A stretch of 64,000 nt of DNA from Paenibacillus tyrphae (GCF_000722545.1 NZ_JNVM01000024.1:1-64000); one strand, 5' to 3'; counted from the stretch's first letter, positions 25,388 through 35,499 are shown. Notes: generated from the sequence alone by a model not told the origin. Numbers and translations are program-made.

Positions 25388-26020
25388 CTGCCTGCTTTAC
25401 CAGTACAAGAACAAGATCAGGACCGCCGTCAGCAGTTGATGGCCGCGGCTCTCGACTTATTTGCCCGCAAGGGATATCACGGCACCAAAATTTCCGACGT
25501 GGTCAAAGCTGCAGGGGTGTCGCAAGGCACGTTCTACTGGCATTTTCAAAGCAAAGAACAGCTCGCGCTGGAGTTAATCGAAGGCGGCAAAGAGAAGCTG
25601 ATCCAAGTCATCGGGCAAGGCTACCGCAAGCACGCAGGTACAGTAGATGACATGGTGAGCTCGTCCGCGCGGCTGCTTACGGATCTGTTCGCATTCGCCG
25701 ACCGGAACCGCGATCTGATGGCTCTGCTGCTTATGAAAGGCCAAGGCGCCGATCCGCCGGTGCGGGAAGCCGTCTCGCAGACCTGGATCGCGTTCGAGGA
25801 AGCGTTCAAAAGCAACATTGAGCGGGCCATCGAGCTCGGGATGCTGCCACGGACGAGCGATTTGTCGCTGCGGGCCAACATTCTCGTCTGTTTAATTACC
25901 GGCGTGCTGTCCAAATGGCTGTTCGGCCCCATGCACGATGTCGATTTCCAATCCGCGTATTCGCCGTCGGAGATCGCCGAAGAAACCGCCAAGTTCGAAT
26001 TCCGAGGCTTGCTCGGATAA
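25388..26020 (+). CDS. TetR-family repressor
   Basis: The DNA-binding helix region RRQQLMAAALDLFARKGYHG, then KISDVVKAAGVSQGTFYWHF is classic TetR. The only in-frame ATG (25436) falls inside helix 1, while the natural N-terminus (PALPVQEQDQDRRQQL) begins at a CTG at 25388, ten bases after GAGAGGGG. An ATG at 25381 is in another frame. Either CTG is the start or a one-base indel exists. It heads an operon with an amino-acid ABC importer and an M24 peptidase and probably represses all of them through the operator upstream. Confidence 0.85.
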   Translation: MPALPVQEQDQDRRQQLMAAALDLFARKGYHGTKISDVVKAAGVSQGTFYWHFQSKEQLALELIEGGKEKLIQVIGQGYRKHAGTVDDMVSSSARLLTDLFAFADRNRDLMALLLMKGQGADPPVREAVSQTWIAFEEAFKSNIERAIELGMLPRTSDLSLRANILVCLITGVLSKWLFGPMHDVDFQSAYSPSEIAEETAKFEFRGLLG

Positions 26021-26060
26021 CCTATATCACATCTACGAAGACCACAAGGAGGCAACTGTT

Positions 26061-26927
26061 ATGTCTATCAAATTAAGCAAATTTGTGAAATCCGTTTCGC
26101 TGCTGAGCGTTCTTGCGATCGCGCTCGCGGGCTGCGGAAGCAAGCCAGCCCCGGCGCCGACACCGGATGCGAACGCCGGCAAGAAACCGGCCGAGACGAC
26201 AACCGCCGCTAACTCGCTTGAGCAAATCAAGAAAGCCGGCAAAATCCGTGTCGGGCTCATGGGCACCTATGCCCCGTACAACTTCCTGAATGACAAACAC
26301 GAGATCGACGGCTTCGATGCGGACGTTGCCAAGGCGGTATCGAAACGTCTGGGCGTTCAAGTCGAATTCATCACCGGTGAATTTTCCGGACTGATCGAAG
26401 GGCTGCAAAAGGACAAGTACGACGCGCTCGTAAGCCAGGTCACGATCACCGAAGACCGCAAGAAAACGATGGACTTCTCGACGCCTTACGTGAAAAACGC
26501 GGTGAACGTCATCGTCAAGAGCGACAACACAACGATCCAAAAGCTCGAAGACTTCAAAGGCAAAAAGATCGGCGTCGGGCTCGGCACGAACGACGAGAAA
26601 TATTTGCGCGACGTCGCGATGCCGAAGGTCGGCACGTTTGAAATCGCCACATATAACGATGTCATCACGTCGCTGAAGGACCTGAATGTCGGCCGCATCG
26701 ACGCGACGATCAATAACGTATTCGCCATCAAGCCGCTGATCGAGAAAAACCAGTTCAAGGTCAAAGCGGTCGGCGATCCGATTAAAGAGGATTTTGCCGG
26801 CATCGCCATCCGCAAGAACAACCCGGAACTGCTCGATGCGATAAATAAAGCGCTGGCTGAGATGAAAACCGACGGCACGTTCAAAGAGATTTTCCAAAAA
26901 TGGTTTGGCGTAGACCCGAACTTCTAA
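26061..26927 (+). CDS. Amino-acid ABC transporter substrate-binding lipoprotein
   Basis: A 288-residue protein; ATG 26061 follows AAGGAGGCAACTGTT. The signal peptide ends in the lipobox LAGC (Cys about residue 22), followed by a PAPAPTPDANAG linker. The SBP_bac_3 fold shows GKIRVGLMGTYAPYNFLND then EIDGFDADVAKAVSKRLGV. This is the receptor for polar amino acids or similar ligands. It works with the permease and ATPase genes that follow directly. Confidence 0.93.
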   Translation: MSIKLSKFVKSVSLLSVLAIALAGCGSKPAPAPTPDANAGKKPAETTTAANSLEQIKKAGKIRVGLMGTYAPYNFLNDKHEIDGFDADVAKAVSKRLGVQVEFITGEFSGLIEGLQKDKYDALVSQVTITEDRKKTMDFSTPYVKNAVNVIVKSDNTTIQKLEDFKGKKIGVGLGTNDEKYLRDVAMPKVGTFEIATYNDVITSLKDLNVGRIDATINNVFAIKPLIEKNQFKVKAVGDPIKEDFAGIAIRKNNPELLDAINKALAEMKTDGTFKEIFQKWFGVDPNF

Positions 26928-26954
26928 TCAGCGCGGACCGGGAGGATGCACGGC

Positions 26955-27599
26955 ATGGAACTGGTTTTACAGAACTTCCAATTTCTATTGACGGGCGCGT
27001 ATTATACGCTGCTGATCACGATCGTCTCGATGTTCTTCGGACTGATCATCGGAATGGCCGTCGCCATAGCCCGTCTCAAAGGAAATTGGCTCATAAGTAA
27101 TCTGGCCAAAGGTTACGTGTCCATCATTCGCGGAACCCCGATTCTGGTACAGATCTTCATTATATATTTCGGACTACCCGACTACGGGATTACGCTCGGG
27201 CCGCTCACAGCGGCCTTTATTTCACTTAGTATCAACATCGGCGCCTACTTGTCCGAGACGTTCCGCGGCGCCATTCTTTCCGTTCCCAAAGGGCAGACGG
27301 AAGCCGCGCTATCGCTGGGCTTAACGCCCTGGCAGACGATGCGGCGGGTCGTGCTGCCGCAGGCTGCCCGTGTGGCGATCCCGCCGATGGGCAACACGTT
27401 CATCGGAATGCTGAAGGAGACGTCGCTCGTGTCCGTCGTTACCGTGACCGAGCTGCTGCGCTCCGCCCAACTGTTGATTGCGCAATATTATGTCGCCATG
27501 CCGTTTTATATCGCCATTGCTATTATGTATTGGGTGATGAGCATGTTCTTTTCGTACATTTTAGACCGCATTGAATCTCGTTTGTCAAAAGCTTATTAA
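26955..27599 (+). CDS. Amino-acid ABC transporter permease
   Basis: A 214-residue HisM/GlnP-type permease with five segments; ATG 26955 lies nine bases after GGGAGG. The N-terminal FLLTGAYYTLLITIVSM and the coupling EAA loop (EAALSLGLTPWQTMRRVVLP) are diagnostic. It is a single permease gene, so the transporter is probably a homodimer in the membrane. Confidence 0.93.
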   Translation: MELVLQNFQFLLTGAYYTLLITIVSMFFGLIIGMAVAIARLKGNWLISNLAKGYVSIIRGTPILVQIFIIYFGLPDYGITLGPLTAAFISLSINIGAYLSETFRGAILSVPKGQTEAALSLGLTPWQTMRRVVLPQAARVAIPPMGNTFIGMLKETSLVSVVTVTELLRSAQLLIAQYYVAMPFYIAIAIMYWVMSMFFSYILDRIESRLSKAY

Positions 27600-27614
27600 G
27601 GGCGTGTGATCTGC

Positions 27615-28373
<759 letters not shown>

Positions 28374-28401
28374 CGAGTAAGATTTCGAAGGAGTGGACAT
28401 T

Positions 28402-29616
28402 GTGGTTCCGAGCAAAGCAGAGCATTTGAAGAGCGTCGCGGAGCGGGCGCGGGCGATCATGGAGAAGGAAAATGTGGAAGCGCTCGTGGCGTCGAGCTGT
28501 GAAAATTTCTACTATCTGTCCGGTCACCCCAGCACGTTTATGTATACGCTGCGTATGAACGAAGTCGCGCTAGCCGTAATGTTCCGCGACCCGAGCCGCC
28601 GCACGGTGATCATCATGAACGAATTTGAGGCCGCGGGCGTTCCGGCGGATTTGCCCGGGTGCGAGCTGCGCACGTACCCGACCTGGGTCGACGTAGACGA
28701 TCCGCTCGGGCTGCGCGGCGGCAATTACGAGGGGCGGCGGCCCGTGAACCATCAAGTACAGGAGATGTTCGGGCTGCTCGGGCAGGTGCTGGCTGAACAC
28801 GGAATCAACGGCGGCAGGGTGGCCGTGGAACTGAACTCCATGCGGTATCCAGCCGTGAATGCGCTGCGCGAAGCCGTGCCGGGCTTGGAATTCACGGAAG
28901 CCGGAGCGATCCTGACCGAGCTGCGCGCGCTCAAGACGCCTTGGGAAATCGCGCAGCTGCGCAAGAGCTGCGCGTACGCCGAAATCGGCATCGCCGAAAC
29001 GATTAAAGGAATCCGGGCGGGCAGCTCGGCCGCCGAAATTGCCGACGCCTTCCGGCTCGCGCTGCTGACCCATGCCGACGGCTCGTCCTCCCGCTTCCAT
29101 ATGATTTCGGTCGGGGCGCATTTTGCGCCTGCGCATATTTTCGACACGCGTCCGGGACAGCCGGGCGATCTGATCAAATTCGATGTCGGCGTCGACGTGG
29201 CCGGCTACGGCTCGGACATTGCGCGCACGTTCGTGCTCGGCTCGCCGTCCGATACGGTGAAGCGCATCTACGGTGCGCTGCGGGCCGGACACGACCGGCT
29301 GCTGGAGCTGATCGAGCCGGGGATGCCGATGAAGCACGCTTTTGACGAAGTGATGCCGCTGATCCGCCGCTCGGGCCTCCCAAATTACAACCGGGGCCAT
29401 CTGGGGCACAGCGCGGGACTGAGCCTCGCCGCCGAGGAAGCCCCGTTCCTGAGCCCGTCGGAGGAAACCGTCTTCCGTCCGGGCATGGTCATCTGTCTAG
29501 AAACACCGTACTACGGCTACGGTGTCGGCTCGATCATGATCGAGGACATGGTGCTGGTGACGGACAACGGCTGCGAGCGGCTGAACAAGCTCTCGCGGGA
29601 TTTGATTTCGTTGTAG
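28402..29616 (+). CDS. M24 metallopeptidase (Xaa-Pro dipeptidase-like)
   Basis: Starting at GTG 28402 (AAGGAG eight bases before) the protein has 404 residues. The N-terminal creatinase-type domain is followed by the pita-bread fold. The metal ligands are D..D in KFDVGVDVAGYGSDIARTF, His in HLGHSAGLS, Glu in VICLETPYYG and Glu in SIMIEDMVL. It is the last gene of the TetR operon, so the importer probably brings in proline-containing dipeptides or a related compound that this enzyme cleaves. Confidence 0.92.
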   Translation: MVPSKAEHLKSVAERARAIMEKENVEALVASSCENFYYLSGHPSTFMYTLRMNEVALAVMFRDPSRRTVIIMNEFEAAGVPADLPGCELRTYPTWVDVDDPLGLRGGNYEGRRPVNHQVQEMFGLLGQVLAEHGINGGRVAVELNSMRYPAVNALREAVPGLEFTEAGAILTELRALKTPWEIAQLRKSCAYAEIGIAETIKGIRAGSSAAEIADAFRLALLTHADGSSSRFHMISVGAHFAPAHIFDTRPGQPGDLIKFDVGVDVAGYGSDIARTFVLGSPSDTVKRIYGALRAGHDRLLELIEPGMPMKHAFDEVMPLIRRSGLPNYNRGHLGHSAGLSLAAEEAPFLSPSEETVFRPGMVICLETPYYGYGVGSIMIEDMVLVTDNGCERLNKLSRDLISL

Positions 29617-29790
29617 ATGGAAAAAGGTCAAAAAGACGCGTTTACGTTGTTCTGAGATTGTTGGGAAAGAGGTCAACTGAAGTATAGAGGTGTACGAGGG
29701 GGTGGGGTATCTACTTCCGGTCGCTGCTCCACCCCACAAAGTGAAGTTGAATCAGGGAAGCTTAATCCAAGTACTTTGCGGGGACCCCGG

Positions 29791-29844
29791 GTCTGCGGGA
29801 AATTTTGATTGGAAGCCGCTTAGCAGCGGGTATTTCCCGCAGAC
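29791..29844. repeat. Perfect 13-bp inverted repeat (54-base stem-loop)
   Basis: GTCTGCGGGAAAT (29791-29803) and ATTTCCCGCAGAC (29832-29844) are exact complements. Inside, CCGCT ... AGCGG extends the stem. It lies in the 362-base gap between the convergent M24 and LD-carboxypeptidase genes, which holds no other gene I can support. Without a T-run it is not a simple terminator. It might be a small non-autonomous repeat or an RNA 3' end structure. Confidence 0.6.
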
Positions 29845-29978
29845 AAAGGCGAACGCTATCGCTTCTCCAGTGGATACCCTGCCTCCGTATGCATCTCTAT
29901 TTTGTAAAAAACCTCTTTCTCAACAAGCTCCAGATACGTTTACGCTGTCTTTTTGACCTTTTTTACTTGGGCTATGGG

Positions 29979-30992
29979 CTATGGCTTAAAAACTTGCTTT
30001 ACGGTCCCTTTACCGTCTTCGACCTCGATTTCGGCATACGCTCCGTTGATAAATGTCATCTGCGGCGGGACATGGCCGCAATCGATATCGTAAACAATAG
30101 GGACCTGCAGCTCTTCGGCCAGCTCTTGATAGACGTCTTCGGCCGTGTAGCCTTCTACCGGACGATTGGCGCTGCTGCGGCCAAACAGGATGCCGGAACA
30201 ATGCTCAAACCAGCCGGCCAGCTTCATTTGCACTAACGACCTGCGCAAATCGGTTGTGGGGAGCTCGCAGTTTTCCAAATACCAGATGATAGGGTCCTCA
30301 TGAATAAAATGCTTCTGGAAATGCCGCACATCGCCGAACGGGGTGCCGACCAAATGCCGGATGATATCGATACAACCGCCAAGCAAACGGCCTTGGATGT
30401 TCGTTTTTGCCCCGGACACGATTTTCCAATATGTAGGCTCCGTTAAATGGTAGATGCATGGCGAAGGATCGGCGTGTGTCCATTCCTTTTGATACTTCGG
30501 CGAGGAATGCTGAAGGACGGACTCGCCTGTTTTTGTCGATAAGACCGCTTGCCACATGGCGGTTGTCTCGTCGGAATATTCGCCTCGCAAATCGACCAGA
30601 TTCGTTCCGTGAGCCGTCGCCAGGCCGGTTTTTAAAGTGAGCGCCAACAGCAATGCGCTGATATCCGAATAGCCCAAAATCCACTTGCTCGGCACATGCT
30701 CAAAATCGATGTACTCGAGAATCTCGATCAGCAGCTCTCCGCCCCAAGGCGGAATGATCATATCAATCGCGTCATTCTTCATCATAGCGTTAAATTCGTT
30801 CGCGCGGACTTGAGCCGGCGAGGACTTGGCCTTCTCCTGTGTCCACACCGTTTCTCCGCAAACGACGCCAAAGCCTCTGCTCTGCATACGGCTGCACGAG
30901 AACTTGATCAGCTCGTGCAGTTCCGGACTCACCCCGGAGGACGGAGCGGTTACGCCAATCGTTGCTCTTTCTTTGAAAACCGGATAGTTCAT
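29979..30992 (-). CDS. LD-carboxypeptidase, family S66
   Basis: A 337-residue S66 serine peptidase (LdcA/MccF clan), started at ATG 30992 after GAGAGGGGG. The nucleophile elbow is ILGYSDISALLLAL, the acid is in WYLENCEL and the His in IDCGHVPPQ, completing Ser-Glu-His. LdcA removes terminal D-Ala from recycled muropeptides, while MccF variants inactivate microcin C-like antibiotics. The GTNLVDLRGE region and length do not let me choose. It stands alone. Confidence 0.9.
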   Translation of the reverse strand: MNYPVFKERATIGVTAPSSGVSPELHELIKFSCSRMQSRGFGVVCGETVWTQEKAKSSPAQVRANEFNAMMKNDAIDMIIPPWGGELLIEILEYIDFEHVPSKWILGYSDISALLLALTLKTGLATAHGTNLVDLRGEYSDETTAMWQAVLSTKTGESVLQHSSPKYQKEWTHADPSPCIYHLTEPTYWKIVSGAKTNIQGRLLGGCIDIIRHLVGTPFGDVRHFQKHFIHEDPIIWYLENCELPTTDLRRSLVQMKLAGWFEHCSGILFGRSSANRPVEGYTAEDVYQELAEELQVPIVYDIDCGHVPPQMTFINGAYAEIEVEDGKGTVKQVFKP

Positions 30993-31032
30993 CGTAAGTC
31001 CCCCTCTCCCAATTTACACGATATTACCAAAA

Positions 31033-32406
31033 CTAGCTTTTCGGAGCAACCGGAATTTCATCCTTGGTTTTATCCAGCTCCGCTTGTGAGCGGGCCTCGA
31101 TTTGTTGCAACGCCGTTTCCGCCGTGCCCTTACCTTTTAATAACTTCTCCATCTCCTCGTTAATAATCGAATCGAAGGTCATCAAAAAGCCGCCGGGCAG
31201 CTTATCAAAGCCTTTATACATCGATTCGTTCGGCGGGGTTAATTCGTAGAAAGCTTTCACGTTTCTTTCCTCTTTAGGTATGGCGCTCAATCGGGCAGGT
31301 AAGGCTTTCAGGGTCGATTTGGTCATAATGCGGGCAAAAGCATCGCTATTCACGTATTCGATGAACTTCCAAGAGGCCGCGGGATTTTGTGCTTTCAAGC
31401 TGACCGAAAATATTTCATTCACCGACATGGAATTGCCGCTATTGGGGTTGCCCCGATCAACCGGAACGGTAACCATATCCCACTCAAAAGGTACCCCGTC
31501 TGTCGTACTTAATACATCGACGAAATCGACACCTTGAATCGTCATGGCGATTTGCCCGTTTAAGAACGGATACTGCTGCTTCAGCACCTCGTCTCTTTTG
31601 CTTCCCGGAGACGGCTTCGGGCTAGAGGCCAGGTCAGCCTTATAAAAATTCCCTTTCTGAAACGCCTCCGCAACCAGCTTAAAAATTTTCGTCCATTCGG
31701 GAGTGTTCAAGGTCATTTTCTTTGATTCGGGGTCCAAATATTTTAGCCCGTAGCTGGCGCCAACCGTCGTAGCGAATATAAACGGATTCGTCAGCTGACG
31801 GCCTTCCAAGCCGTAGACCGGGGGATCTTCGTTTTGCTTTGAAAATCGTTGAGATAACAAAATGAGCTCGTTCCAGCTCATTTTATTTTCCGGGAACGGG
31901 ATGCCATGCTCCGCAAACAGCTTTTTATTGTAAAAAACGGCTTCGCAGTTAAAATAGGGAGCGAGTCCGTAAATTTTGCCGTCCCCCGCTCTTTTCAGAT
32001 ACTCCAGAACGCCTGAATAATAGCCTTTCGTATCAAAGGCGTCCTTTTTCATATCGGCGTCCAGCGCTTTGAGCTTGCCGGAACCTGCATATCTTTCGAA
32101 TTGCTCCGAATCCAACAACAATACATCAGGATTGTAAAGCTGAACGTAATCGTCAAAGGCTTTTTTATTATCCTGCTGCGGCTTGTAAAGTCCGTCCAAA
32201 GGAAGAACCTCAACCGTGAGATCCGGATATTTGGCGCTAAAAAGATTTCCGTAGTTTTGCATAAAGCTGTTTTTGTTCCAATATACGACCTTGATGGAGC
32301 CCGAGAGCTTGTCCTGTTCTTTCGTGCTGGACATCCAGGTGCAGCCTGTTGCAATGCATGCCAGTCCGCCGACGACGCCAAGCAGCATAACCTTTTTCAA
32401 CACCAT
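31033..32406 (-). CDS. Extracellular solute-binding lipoprotein (sugar ABC type)
   Basis: A 457-residue protein with lipobox ATGC (Cys about residue 22) and an SBP_bac_1 fold: KVVYWNKNSFMQNYGNLFSA, PDVLLLDSEQFERYAG, YGLAPYFNCEAVFYNKKLFA. No permease gene is next to it, so it is an orphan binding protein or a sensor accessory. It starts 113 bases before a terminator of the gene behind it. Confidence 0.9.
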   Translation of the reverse strand: MVLKKVMLLGVVGGLACIATGCTWMSSTKEQDKLSGSIKVVYWNKNSFMQNYGNLFSAKYPDLTVEVLPLDGLYKPQQDNKKAFDDYVQLYNPDVLLLDSEQFERYAGSGKLKALDADMKKDAFDTKGYYSGVLEYLKRAGDGKIYGLAPYFNCEAVFYNKKLFAEHGIPFPENKMSWNELILLSQRFSKQNEDPPVYGLEGRQLTNPFIFATTVGASYGLKYLDPESKKMTLNTPEWTKIFKLVAEAFQKGNFYKADLASSPKPSPGSKRDEVLKQQYPFLNGQIAMTIQGVDFVDVLSTTDGVPFEWDMVTVPVDRGNPNSGNSMSVNEIFSVSLKAQNPAASWKFIEYVNSDAFARIMTKSTLKALPARLSAIPKEERNVKAFYELTPPNESMYKGFDKLPGGFLMTFDSIINEEMEKLLKGKGTAETALQQIEARSQAELDKTKDEIPVAPKS

Positions 32407-32512
32407 CTACTCCTGTTCCTCTATTGAAATCTAAACCTGTTTTTCAAAATGCATCCAAACCTATTCTACCATTTTATGGTTCAAGATCTCAAAGAGAGTT
32501 GCGCATTGGTAT

Positions 32513-32553
32513 AAAAAAAGATCTTGCCTCTATGAAAGAGACAAGACCTTTTT
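32513..32553 (-). terminator. Bidirectional terminator
   Basis: AAAAAAAGATCTTGCCTCT and AGAGACAAGACCTTTTT pair around a short loop. It ends the gene at 32573 on the minus strand. Confidence 0.85.
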
Positions 32554-32572
32554 CCCTATATTGCTTTTTACC

Positions 32573-33328
32573 TTAGTTTGCGCTGTTAGCCGCGTCTGCG
32601 GAAGCCGCATCCTTATGTTGGCCAGGCTTGCGGTCTACGAATTTGCCGATCGCATCGTCCAGGTTCGATTTGATTTGGCTGATGAGCTGGTCACGGCTAA
32701 TGCCTTTGTCCTGCGCGATTTCAGACAGCGATTTGCCTGCTTTCATCGCATCGGTGAGCTCCTGCTGGGTAATACCCAAAATCTTCGTCAGATTCTCGGG
32801 ATTGCCCATCATCCCGAAAGCTCCTCTTTCGCCTTTTTCGCCGTGCTGACCTTGCGGCTTCGTCGCAGTTACGGCTTTCTTCAATTGGTCCGCCAGACCG
32901 GATTTACGCTTGTCCGCTTGATCCTGCGTGATCTTGCCCGCGCTCACCGCATCGTCAATCGCCTTCGTTTCGGTGTCGGTCAGCTTTTGGATGAGGGCGT
33001 CTTCCGTCAAGCCCCCTTTTTCTTGCGCGACTTGCGCCAGCGTTTTGTTTTGCTTCAGCTCGTCCATCAGCGTTTTCTCATCCAGGTTAAGCAGCGTGGC
33101 GGTTTCTTTCAGGATGTTCACGCCGCCGCGGAAGCTGTGCTCTTCCCGGCCGAAGCCGCCTTTGCCGAACTTCTCGTGCCCGTGTCCCTGCTGCGCGTTA
33201 TCAGCGGTTGTGCCGCTTTCCGTAGTCGTTGTTGCTGCATACGCTTGAGTGTAATATAATCCGGCTCCTCCGAGAAGAAAGCCTGCTGCAATGGTTCCTG
33301 CCATCAATTTTTTTCCGATTGTTTTCAT
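32573..33328 (-). CDS. Secreted protein with two related helical repeats
   Basis: A 251-residue protein with a signal peptide (cleavage near QAYAA, residue ~31), then a His/Gly-rich stretch (QGHGHEKFGKGGFGREEHSF). Two similar units follow: LLNLDEKTLMDELKQNKTLA with QVAQEKGGLTEDALIQKL, and ILGITQQELTDAMKAGKSLS with EIAQDKGISRDQLISQI. The LGIT..EL...L..GKSLAEIA...G pattern occurs in many Bacillales exported proteins of unknown function. The His-rich segment could bind metal. The repeats suggest a duplication. Confidence 0.8.
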   Translation of the reverse strand: MKTIGKKLMAGTIAAGFLLGGAGLYYTQAYAATTTTESGTTADNAQQGHGHEKFGKGGFGREEHSFRGGVNILKETATLLNLDEKTLMDELKQNKTLAQVAQEKGGLTEDALIQKLTDTETKAIDDAVSAGKITQDQADKRKSGLADQLKKAVTATKPQGQHGEKGERGAFGMMGNPENLTKILGITQQELTDAMKAGKSLSEIAQDKGISRDQLISQIKSNLDDAIGKFVDRKPGQHKDAASADAANSAN

Positions 33329-33460
33329 GGTTTCTTGTCTCCTTTGTTTTCGAATGTGTGTTTCACTTACACTTTGAAGTATAGGCGCTGTACATTAATG
33401 GAACCTTAGTTTGGGCTGAGCGTTGGTTGAGCGTAAGCTGAATAAATGCTGAATATGGAA

Positions 33461-33506
33461 AACAAGCCGGATGTTACCTCGCAGTAGGCAAGCACCGGCT
33501 TGTTTT
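33461..33506. terminator. Bidirectional terminator
   Basis: AAACAAGCCGG and CCGGCTTGTTTT lie 24 bases apart just after the stop of the surface nucleotidase-like gene. Confidence 0.6.
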
Positions 33507-33510
33507 GAAT

Positions 33511-35499
33511 TTATTTGCTGTGGATGTTCCAGACCAAGTGCGCCACTTCCGCCCGCGTCGCTGGTTCCTTCGGGGCGAATTGGTTCGGCTGCCGCCCCTC
33601 GACGAGCCCGAGCTGGGCCAGCCCGGCTGCCGCCTCTTTCATGCCGTCCGGCATCCCAGCGTCATCCGCGAACGGCGACTTCGCTGCGGCGGGCAGCGTT
33701 TTGCCTGTTTTGTTCTCGTACAGCCATTTGGCGAGGAGCGCCAGTTCCTGGCGCACAACCGGTGCCGCCATATCCGCGCCGCCCAGTCCCAGCTCGTTCC
33801 ACACCGGAACGTTCGCTTTCCCGGACAACGCCTTGGACACCATTTCGCCTACTTCTTGGCGGGACAAACCTGCGTTGGGGGCAAACCGCCCTTCACCCGC
33901 GCCGCTCATGACGCCTGTACCGGTCAACCCTTTGACCGCGGCATGCGCCCAATGACCGGACGGTACGTCGGCGAAGCCTTTGACGACGATCCGTCCCTCC
34001 GGCTGGACATCAATCTGCTTCTGCTTGGAAGCATACGCCGCAAGCAGTTCGAAATCCGTCAGCGCCTCCCCTGCGCCTACGAGAGGCTTTGCTTTGGCAA
34101 ACATCGTGTAATTGTCGCCGCCGGTGAACATATAGTTGGACAAAGCCAACGTATAGACGGCGTCTTTGTTGATCGGCTGTCCGCCGATTCGAACGTTCCG
34201 CACCCGTTGGCCGGACGGCTTGTCCGCGTCGTATTCGTAGGTGATGCCGGCGACCTGCAAAAAGCCCCCCGCCAGCTTCTCCACGCCGGACACTCCGTTT
34301 TCGAGCGCGGCCAGCACCATCTCTCCGGTCGCTTCCACCTTCACGATCTTGTTGCCGAACGGCAATATCGATTTGGCGTCCTTTAGGGTAAAATCGCCTT
34401 TTTTGGCGCTTGCCCGAATACCGCCGCCGTTCGCAAAAGCGATGTCGGTCCCGTAATAATCGCGGTACGCGTCGGCAATCCAATTGCCGATGGCCGTTTC
34501 CCGGAAGCGGGATTCGTGGTTATCCCCGTAAGGCAAATCGCCGGTAAAAGAGGCCACCTTTTTGCCTAACTCCGCGTCCAGCTTGGTCTGATATCCGGCA
34601 GCCAGCTCGGCAAGCGACTTGTCCTCTTGAACGGTTTCGTCGACTTTCAATATCTCATGGGACAACCGGATCGTCCCGTCCGTCTCTTTGTACACGATGA
34701 GCCGGATGATCGACCCCATGTTGCCTTGAGGCGAGAAAATCAGCCGACTGCCGCCGTCGACCTCATAGACAAACGACTTCTCTTCCGCTTCCTCTTCGGT
34801 AAAGACCGCCCGGATGTCGGGAACGGCCGCCAGCAGCGCTTTATCGTCCGCTACCGGCTCCTGCGTCAACGCCACGATCAGATCCACTTTCGCTTGCTTC
34901 AGCTTGCCCACCGCTTTTTGCGCGGATTCGATGACATTCAGACTCTTGACCCGCTCATCCCGCACTGTCGTTTCCATGGCGCTGGTCAGGCCGAGGATGC
35001 CGATGCGGATGCCTTGTTTCTCCATGACAACGTACTCCGGCACTTGACCGAACGGCTTGCCGTCGCTTCCGATTAAGTTGGAGGAGATCCACTGAAAGCG
35101 CGAATTTTTGATCAACTCCAGCGTATTGGGGACGCCCGCGTCGAAATCGTGCTGCCCGAAATTCGCGATATCGACCGGAATCCGGTTAAAGGCCTCCACC
35201 ATCGGATGCCCTTTAAAAACGCCGCCGAATAACGTCCCGCCTCCCAGATCGCCGCCGAAAGCAACGATTTTCTCGCCAGCTACACTGTCCACCAGCGTCT
35301 TCACCCGAGCCACGCCGCCGCGGGTGCCGAGCTTATCGGTCACCGGACTGATTTCGTGTCCGTCGTTGAAATATAGCAAGGATACGGATGGACTGCCGGA
35401 CGCTTCCGCCCGGACACTTGTGATACTTCCGCTCCATGTCGGAATAGCCAAGCCAACCGCCAGCAGCGCGATGCCTAACGAACGTGCCGTCTTGTTCAT
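33511..35499 (-). CDS. 5'-nucleotidase-like surface protein with SLH domains
   Basis: A 662-residue protein: signal peptide to about residue 31, a metallophosphatase-like domain (~38-270), a 5'-nucleotidase C-terminal domain (~300-500) and two SLH domains (from FADVPSGHWAHAAVKGLTGT, and FADDAGMPDGMKE). The C-domain keeps AFANGGGIRA and MFTGGDNYTMF, its substrate-binding parts. The metal site is degraded: NDGHE and GGD remain, but the usual GNHE reads FGQHDFD, the LTHLG His reads LTQEP, and no GGHSH is present. It may bind rather than hydrolyse nucleotides at the cell wall. Confidence 0.85.
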   Translation of the reverse strand: MNKTARSLGIALLAVGLAIPTWSGSITSVRAEASGSPSVSLLYFNDGHEISPVTDKLGTRGGVARVKTLVDSVAGEKIVAFGGDLGGGTLFGGVFKGHPMVEAFNRIPVDIANFGQHDFDAGVPNTLELIKNSRFQWISSNLIGSDGKPFGQVPEYVVMEKQGIRIGILGLTSAMETTVRDERVKSLNVIESAQKAVGKLKQAKVDLIVALTQEPVADDKALLAAVPDIRAVFTEEEAEEKSFVYEVDGGSRLIFSPQGNMGSIIRLIVYKETDGTIRLSHEILKVDETVQEDKSLAELAAGYQTKLDAELGKKVASFTGDLPYGDNHESRFRETAIGNWIADAYRDYYGTDIAFANGGGIRASAKKGDFTLKDAKSILPFGNKIVKVEATGEMVLAALENGVSGVEKLAGGFLQVAGITYEYDADKPSGQRVRNVRIGGQPINKDAVYTLALSNYMFTGGDNYTMFAKAKPLVGAGEALTDFELLAAYASKQKQIDVQPEGRIVVKGFADVPSGHWAHAAVKGLTGTGVMSGAGEGRFAPNAGLSRQEVGEMVSKALSGKANVPVWNELGLGGADMAAPVVRQELALLAKWLYENKTGKTLPAAAKSPFADDAGMPDGMKEAAAGLAQLGLVEGRQPNQFAPKEPATRAEVAHLVWNIHSK

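Noticed and set aside
28570..29409. Minus-strand frame opposite the M24 peptidase
   Set aside because: The plus strand has every M24 metal ligand in order; the minus frame is compositional noise.
33505..34386. 293-codon plus-strand frame opposite the SLH nucleotidase
   Set aside because: Shadow frame; no ribosome site, no family.
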